A DNA stretch of 64,000 nt from assembly GCF_017565645.3 (NCBI RefSeq), contig NZ_CP086136.1, positions 7,423,501 through 7,487,500 on the forward strand, in the 5' to 3' direction. The notes beneath the pieces were generated by a model that did not search any database, was not told the origin of the DNA, and saw only the letters and a list, made by a program, of their open reading frames with translations. This stretch comes from Bradyrhizobium barranii subsp. barranii. GTDB lineage: Bacteria; Pseudomonadota; Alphaproteobacteria; Rhizobiales; Xanthobacteraceae. Shown here one piece after another: positions 61,245-64,000 of this stretch (position 1 is its first letter; each line of letters starts with the position of its first letter). The position numbers and the translations under genes are program-made.

Positions 61245-61333
61245 AAAAGGAAGAGCCCGCAACCGGTGACGGTGCGGGCTCGAACGATCTCTGTGATGGT
61301 ACTACTCTACAAGTGTTTTGCCCGACGTGTCAA
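61245..61333. repeat. Dispersed hairpin repeat family A, copy 4
   Basis: An A/G-rich lead, AGCCCGC..GCGGGCT hairpin (61254-61281), spacer with ACGATCTCTGTGATGG, tail AAGTGTTTTGCCCGACG then TGTCAA. The hairpin bases differ from the other copies, but the tail is identical. Confidence 0.75.
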
Positions 61334-61397
61334 AGGATGACGGGGTGTTGGCATCAGCAGACGGCGCGGCGCCGGCCGACGCAGGAACTTTGCGGCC

Positions 61398-62765
61398 ATG
61401 ACGCGCTTGAAGCACACTTCGCAATTCCGGAAGCCGGAAGGTCAGCCCCTGTCAAACCGATCGAAGCAGCACGCCGCCAAGCACGCCAGCGCCGAAGCAT
61501 CGGCGAAGTCCGGGCCGGGGCTGCTGCAACGGCTGGGGCCCGGGCTCATCACCGGCGCAGCCGACGATGATCCGTCGGGCATCGCCACCTATTCGCAGGC
61601 GGGTGCGCAATTCGGCTACGGGCTGCTCTGGACGGTGTTTCTGACCCTGCCGTTCATGATCGCGATTCAACTCGTCAGCGCGCGCATCGGCCGGGTCACC
61701 GGCAAAGGGCTCGCCGCCAACGTCCTGCAGCTCGCGCCGCGCTGGATCGTGCTGGGGCTCGTCTCGCTGCTCGTCATCGCCAACACCTTCAACATCGCCG
61801 CCGACATCGCCGCGATGGCGGAGGCGCTCTCGCTGGTCATCGGCGGGCTCAATCACGAGCACGCCCTGATCTTCGCGGCGGGCTCGACCCTGCTCCAGGT
61901 GTTCGTGCCCTATCGCCGCTATTCGCCGGTGCTGAAATTCCTGACGCTGACGCTGTTCGCCTATGTCGCCACCGCCTTCACCGTGAAGATCCCGTGGGGC
62001 ACCGCGTTGCTCGCCGCGGTATGGCCGAAGGCGACGATCAGCGCCGACTATTTCCTGATGGTCGTCGCCGTGCTCGGCACAACCATCAGCCCCTATCTCT
62101 TCTTCTGGCAGGCCTCGCAGGAGGTCGAGGAGATGAACCAGGGCAAGCGCGACAAGCCGCTGCGCGACCTTCCAACCGGGGGCGGCCCCGAGATCGCGCG
62201 CATCAAGGCCGACACCATCGTCGGCATGCTGCTCTCCAACAGCATCGCCTTCTTCATCATCCTGACCACGGCGACCGTGCTGAACGGCAATGGCGTCACC
62301 AGGATCAATTCGGCGACGGAAGCGGCCGAAGCGCTGCGTCCGCTCGCCGGCGACTTCACCTTCGCGCTGTTCGCGCTCGGCATCATCGGCACCGGCCTTC
62401 TGGCGATCCCGGTGCTGGCGGGCTCGGCGGCTTACGCCGTTGCGGAGACTTTCGGCTGGCACGCCACGCTGGAGGCGAAGCCGGAAAAAGCGGTCGGCTT
62501 CTACACCATCATCGCGGCCGCAACCATCATCGGCTTCGGCCTCGGCTTCACCGGCATCGACTCGATACAAATGCTGGTATGGAGCGCGGTGCTCAACGGC
62601 ATCGTTGCCGTGCCGGTCATGGCCATGATGATGCTGATCGTCTCGAGCCGTGCGATCATGGGCCGCTTCAAGGCCCGCTCACGGCTGGTCGCGCTGGGCT
62701 GGCTCGGCACCGCGATCATGGCGCTGGCCGTCCTCGCTCTGCTCGGCTCGTCCGCGATCGGCTGA
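61398..62765 (+). CDS. NRAMP-family divalent metal transporter with DPSG motif
   Basis: The 455-residue protein has about eleven helices. In helix 1, where canonical NRAMP proteins have D-P-G-N, this protein has DDDPSGIATYSQAG. In helix 6, in place of M-P-H-N, it has TTISPYLFFWQASQEVEE. The metal-coordinating Met and Asn are thus replaced, as in divergent NRAMP-like groups that carry other cations. The N-terminus is long and charged (about 45 residues). Ion specificity cannot be assigned. Repeat A copy 4 ends 65 bases upstream. Confidence 0.85.
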   Translation: MTRLKHTSQFRKPEGQPLSNRSKQHAAKHASAEASAKSGPGLLQRLGPGLITGAADDDPSGIATYSQAGAQFGYGLLWTVFLTLPFMIAIQLVSARIGRVTGKGLAANVLQLAPRWIVLGLVSLLVIANTFNIAADIAAMAEALSLVIGGLNHEHALIFAAGSTLLQVFVPYRRYSPVLKFLTLTLFAYVATAFTVKIPWGTALLAAVWPKATISADYFLMVVAVLGTTISPYLFFWQASQEVEEMNQGKRDKPLRDLPTGGGPEIARIKADTIVGMLLSNSIAFFIILTTATVLNGNGVTRINSATEAAEALRPLAGDFTFALFALGIIGTGLLAIPVLAGSAAYAVAETFGWHATLEAKPEKAVGFYTIIAAATIIGFGLGFTGIDSIQMLVWSAVLNGIVAVPVMAMMMLIVSSRAIMGRFKARSRLVALGWLGTAIMALAVLALLGSSAIG

Positions 62766-62866
62766 CCCGACCGGCGGCAGCGACGCCGAGCTCTGCGACG
62801 CCAAGATCTGCGACACAACGACGATGATGAAGGCCGCGACCACGGCCCGCACGCTGAAGGACCGTA

Positions 62867-63151
62867 TTACGGCGTCACGGGATTGACGGTCGGAGATGTC
62901 TTCGGCCCCGGCCGCTCCGGCTCGACCGGCGACTTCGGTGCGGTGGGAAGCACCTTGGCGCCGGCGGCATGTGCGGCCTCGCCCGTCGTCGCATACATCG
63001 CAACATGAGCCGGCTGAGTCTTGGCGCGGTTCCACGGCCCGTGATCGACGATCACCATCGCAGCAATCGTCAAGCCGGCCACGATCAGCGCGATCACGCC
63101 GGGATGGCGAAGCGCCGAGGACATGGAGTTTGCGAAGCGATGTGTTGTCAT
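62867..63151 (-). CDS. Small single-span membrane protein
   Basis: 94 residues with a single hydrophobic segment (PGVIALIVAGLTIAAMVIV, about 18-36) and a proline-rich tail (PTAPKSPVEPERPGPKTSP). The first residues are basic, predicting the tail outside the cytoplasm. It has no recognised family and lies 113 bases downstream of the cytochrome gene on the same strand. Confidence 0.65.
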   Translation of the reverse strand: MTTHRFANSMSSALRHPGVIALIVAGLTIAAMVIVDHGPWNRAKTQPAHVAMYATTGEAAHAAGAKVLPTAPKSPVEPERPGPKTSPTVNPVTP

Positions 63152-63264
63152 CGAAGGACCCGTGCTGTTTCCTCTCGCGGGTTAACTCAAACGCATCCTG
63201 CGAGTTCCGCGCTTCGCTTAAGCAAGTTCCGAGCCACTGCGCGGAACTGATCGTCCCGATACGA

Positions 63265-63807
63265 TCACTTTTTCACGTCCGGGCGCGCATCGCCGACGAA
63301 GCTGTCGCGGTTCGGCATTTTGACTGCCGAAAGCGATTTGGCATCGAGTGTCGCATCGGCTCCCACCAGCCCGTTCAGGTTCAGGATATAGGCGGACACC
63401 GCATAGACGTCCTCGTCACTCAGCGACTGCGGCGCGTTCTGCGGCATGGCGCGGCGGATATAATCGAACAGCGTCGGCGCATAAGGCCAATAGCTGCCGA
63501 CGGTACGGATCGGCTTGGCCGTTGCGATCGTGCCCTGCCCACCGGCGAGCCGGTCACCCAGGCCACCCTCGCCTTTATCGCCATGGCAGGAGGCACATTG
63601 CTGGGCGAACACCTCGCGCCCATGGCTGACCGAACCGCCTCCCTTCGGCAGATTGCGGCCGTCACGTCCGACATCGATATTCCAGCCCGCGATCTCCGCA
63701 GCCGTCGCAGGGCGACCGATGCCGTAAGGGCTTTGCGCCTGCGCTTCGCTCGCGAAGGCACCCAGCGCGATTGCGACGGCAACGCCGCAGGTCTCACGCC
63801 AGCGCAT
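63265..63807 (-). CDS. SoxD-like c-type cytochrome
   Basis: The 180-residue protein has a signal peptide (ALGAFASEAQAQ) and one heme-binding motif CASCHG near residue 72. A likely methionine ligand lies in RRAMPQNAPQSLSD. The layout matches the cytochrome subunit that receives electrons from the SoxC-like molybdoenzyme. Its ATG overlaps the end of that gene by fourteen bases. It is shorter than the two-heme SoxD, so it is a one-domain form. Confidence 0.85.
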   Translation of the reverse strand: MRWRETCGVAVAIALGAFASEAQAQSPYGIGRPATAAEIAGWNIDVGRDGRNLPKGGGSVSHGREVFAQQCASCHGDKGEGGLGDRLAGGQGTIATAKPIRTVGSYWPYAPTLFDYIRRAMPQNAPQSLSDEDVYAVSAYILNLNGLVGADATLDAKSLSAVKMPNRDSFVGDARPDVKK

Positions 63808-64000
63808 TGGTCACCTCGCCGTCGGCCGCAATGCGCCAGGGCCAGATCGCGTTGTTGTGGTAGAAATAGTTCTCGCCGCGCACCGCGAGCAGCTCTGCCA
63901 GCGTCGGCTGCACATAGCCGGTCTCGTCGACGGCACGGCTCTGGATCACGGCTGGCTTGCCGTCCCATTGCCAAGGCAGGCGGAAGCGCGTGAGGGCGCG
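63794..64000 (-). CDS. soxC: SoxC-like sulfite/sulfane dehydrogenase molybdenum subunit (3' part)
   Basis: The last 68 codons of a gene that continues beyond the window. RALTRFRLPWQWDGKPAVIQ, then SRAVDETGYVQPTLAELLAVRG and the ending HNNAIWPWRIAADGEVTNA, are typical of the C-terminal dimerisation domain of SoxC/sulfite oxidase. It overlaps the cytochrome gene, so the pair is translated together. Together they would oxidise sulfane sulfur or sulfite in the periplasm. Confidence 0.85.
   Translation of the reverse strand, partial: RALTRFRLPWQWDGKPAVIQSRAVDETGYVQPTLAELLAVRGENYFYHNNAIWPWRIAADGEVTNALA

Noticed and set aside
62679..63035. A minus-strand frame with a leader-like segment (VVAAFIIVVVSQILA)
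   Set aside because: It overlaps the end of the NRAMP-like gene, lacks a start with a ribosome site, and the hydrophobic stretch may be fortuitous; left out for lack of support.
1..64000. CRISPR arrays, rRNA genes and intact tRNA genes
   Set aside because: I saw no regularly spaced direct repeats, no rRNA-like sequence and no complete cloverleaf; only the tRNA 3' fragment at 49462-49502.

Overview
The window is high-GC and reads like a chromosome segment of a Bradyrhizobium-like alphaproteobacterium (Nitrobacteraceae). Grounds for this: many FixK/FNR-type boxes, a FnrN-like regulator with an N-terminal cysteine cluster, several small basic or membrane proteins of a kind I associate with this genus, dispersed intergenic hairpin repeats, and a large load of CoA-dependent aromatic and acid catabolism genes. 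The genus call rests on recognition, not on a search.

Region 1 (1-7953) is catabolic. It holds a molybdenum hydroxylase large subunit with a ModA-like protein coupled to it, and a TRAP transporter operon (dctP-dctQ-dctM) followed by a frameshifted SDR gene. A divergent, frameshifted cyclase/hydrolase gene follows. Region 2 (7958-21108) looks like a low-oxygen regulon. It has two Crp/Fnr regulators, an Mla-type lipid transporter operon, DUF883 and holin-like membrane proteins, a Pat-type acyl-CoA-synthetase/acetyltransferase fusion, a universal stress protein, an APH-like/P-loop kinase fusion, a CHAD protein and a CBS-BON protein. Seven TTGA-N6-TCAA dyads lie in the promoter gaps here.

Region 3 (21127-34923) is aromatic-acid CoA catabolism: RidA, a benzoate/2-aminobenzoate-CoA ligase, MarR, a periplasmic binding protein, a cupin, a flavin hydroxylase, enoyl-CoA hydratase and SDR. 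A 50-codon remnant probably comes from a lost 2-aminobenzoyl-CoA monooxygenase/reductase. A divergent five-gene operon follows (hydrolase, acyl-CoA dehydrogenase, CoA ligase, opine-dehydrogenase-like protein, 3-hydroxyacyl-CoA dehydrogenase). Region 4 (34920-45633) holds an ABC importer operon (binding protein, ATPase, two permeases, one frameshifted) together with an IlvD-type dehydratase and a NicX-like ring-cleavage dioxygenase. After it come a 3-hydroxyisobutyrate-dehydrogenase-like enzyme, a two-component flavin monooxygenase and a CaiB-type CoA transferase.

Region 5 (45745-61333) is accessory. It has a decayed GNAT gene beside a phage-like gene, a lone receiver, a ring hydroxylase, the 3' part of a tRNA gene, an OafA-like acyltransferase, a frameshifted IS110-type transposase, a SRAP gene whose expected start codon reads ATC, and many tiny genes. 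Three of the tiny genes share a leader whose hairpin covers the Shine-Dalgarno sequence. Two repeat families recur here. Region 6 (61398-64000) returns to the chromosomal backbone: a divergent NRAMP-family transporter, a small membrane protein, and a SoxD-like cytochrome overlapping the end of a SoxC-like molybdoenzyme.

Three catabolic genes (SDR, cyclase, permease) are each broken by what looks like one missing base. That is either recent decay or uncorrected sequencing error, and it cannot be decided from the sequence alone.
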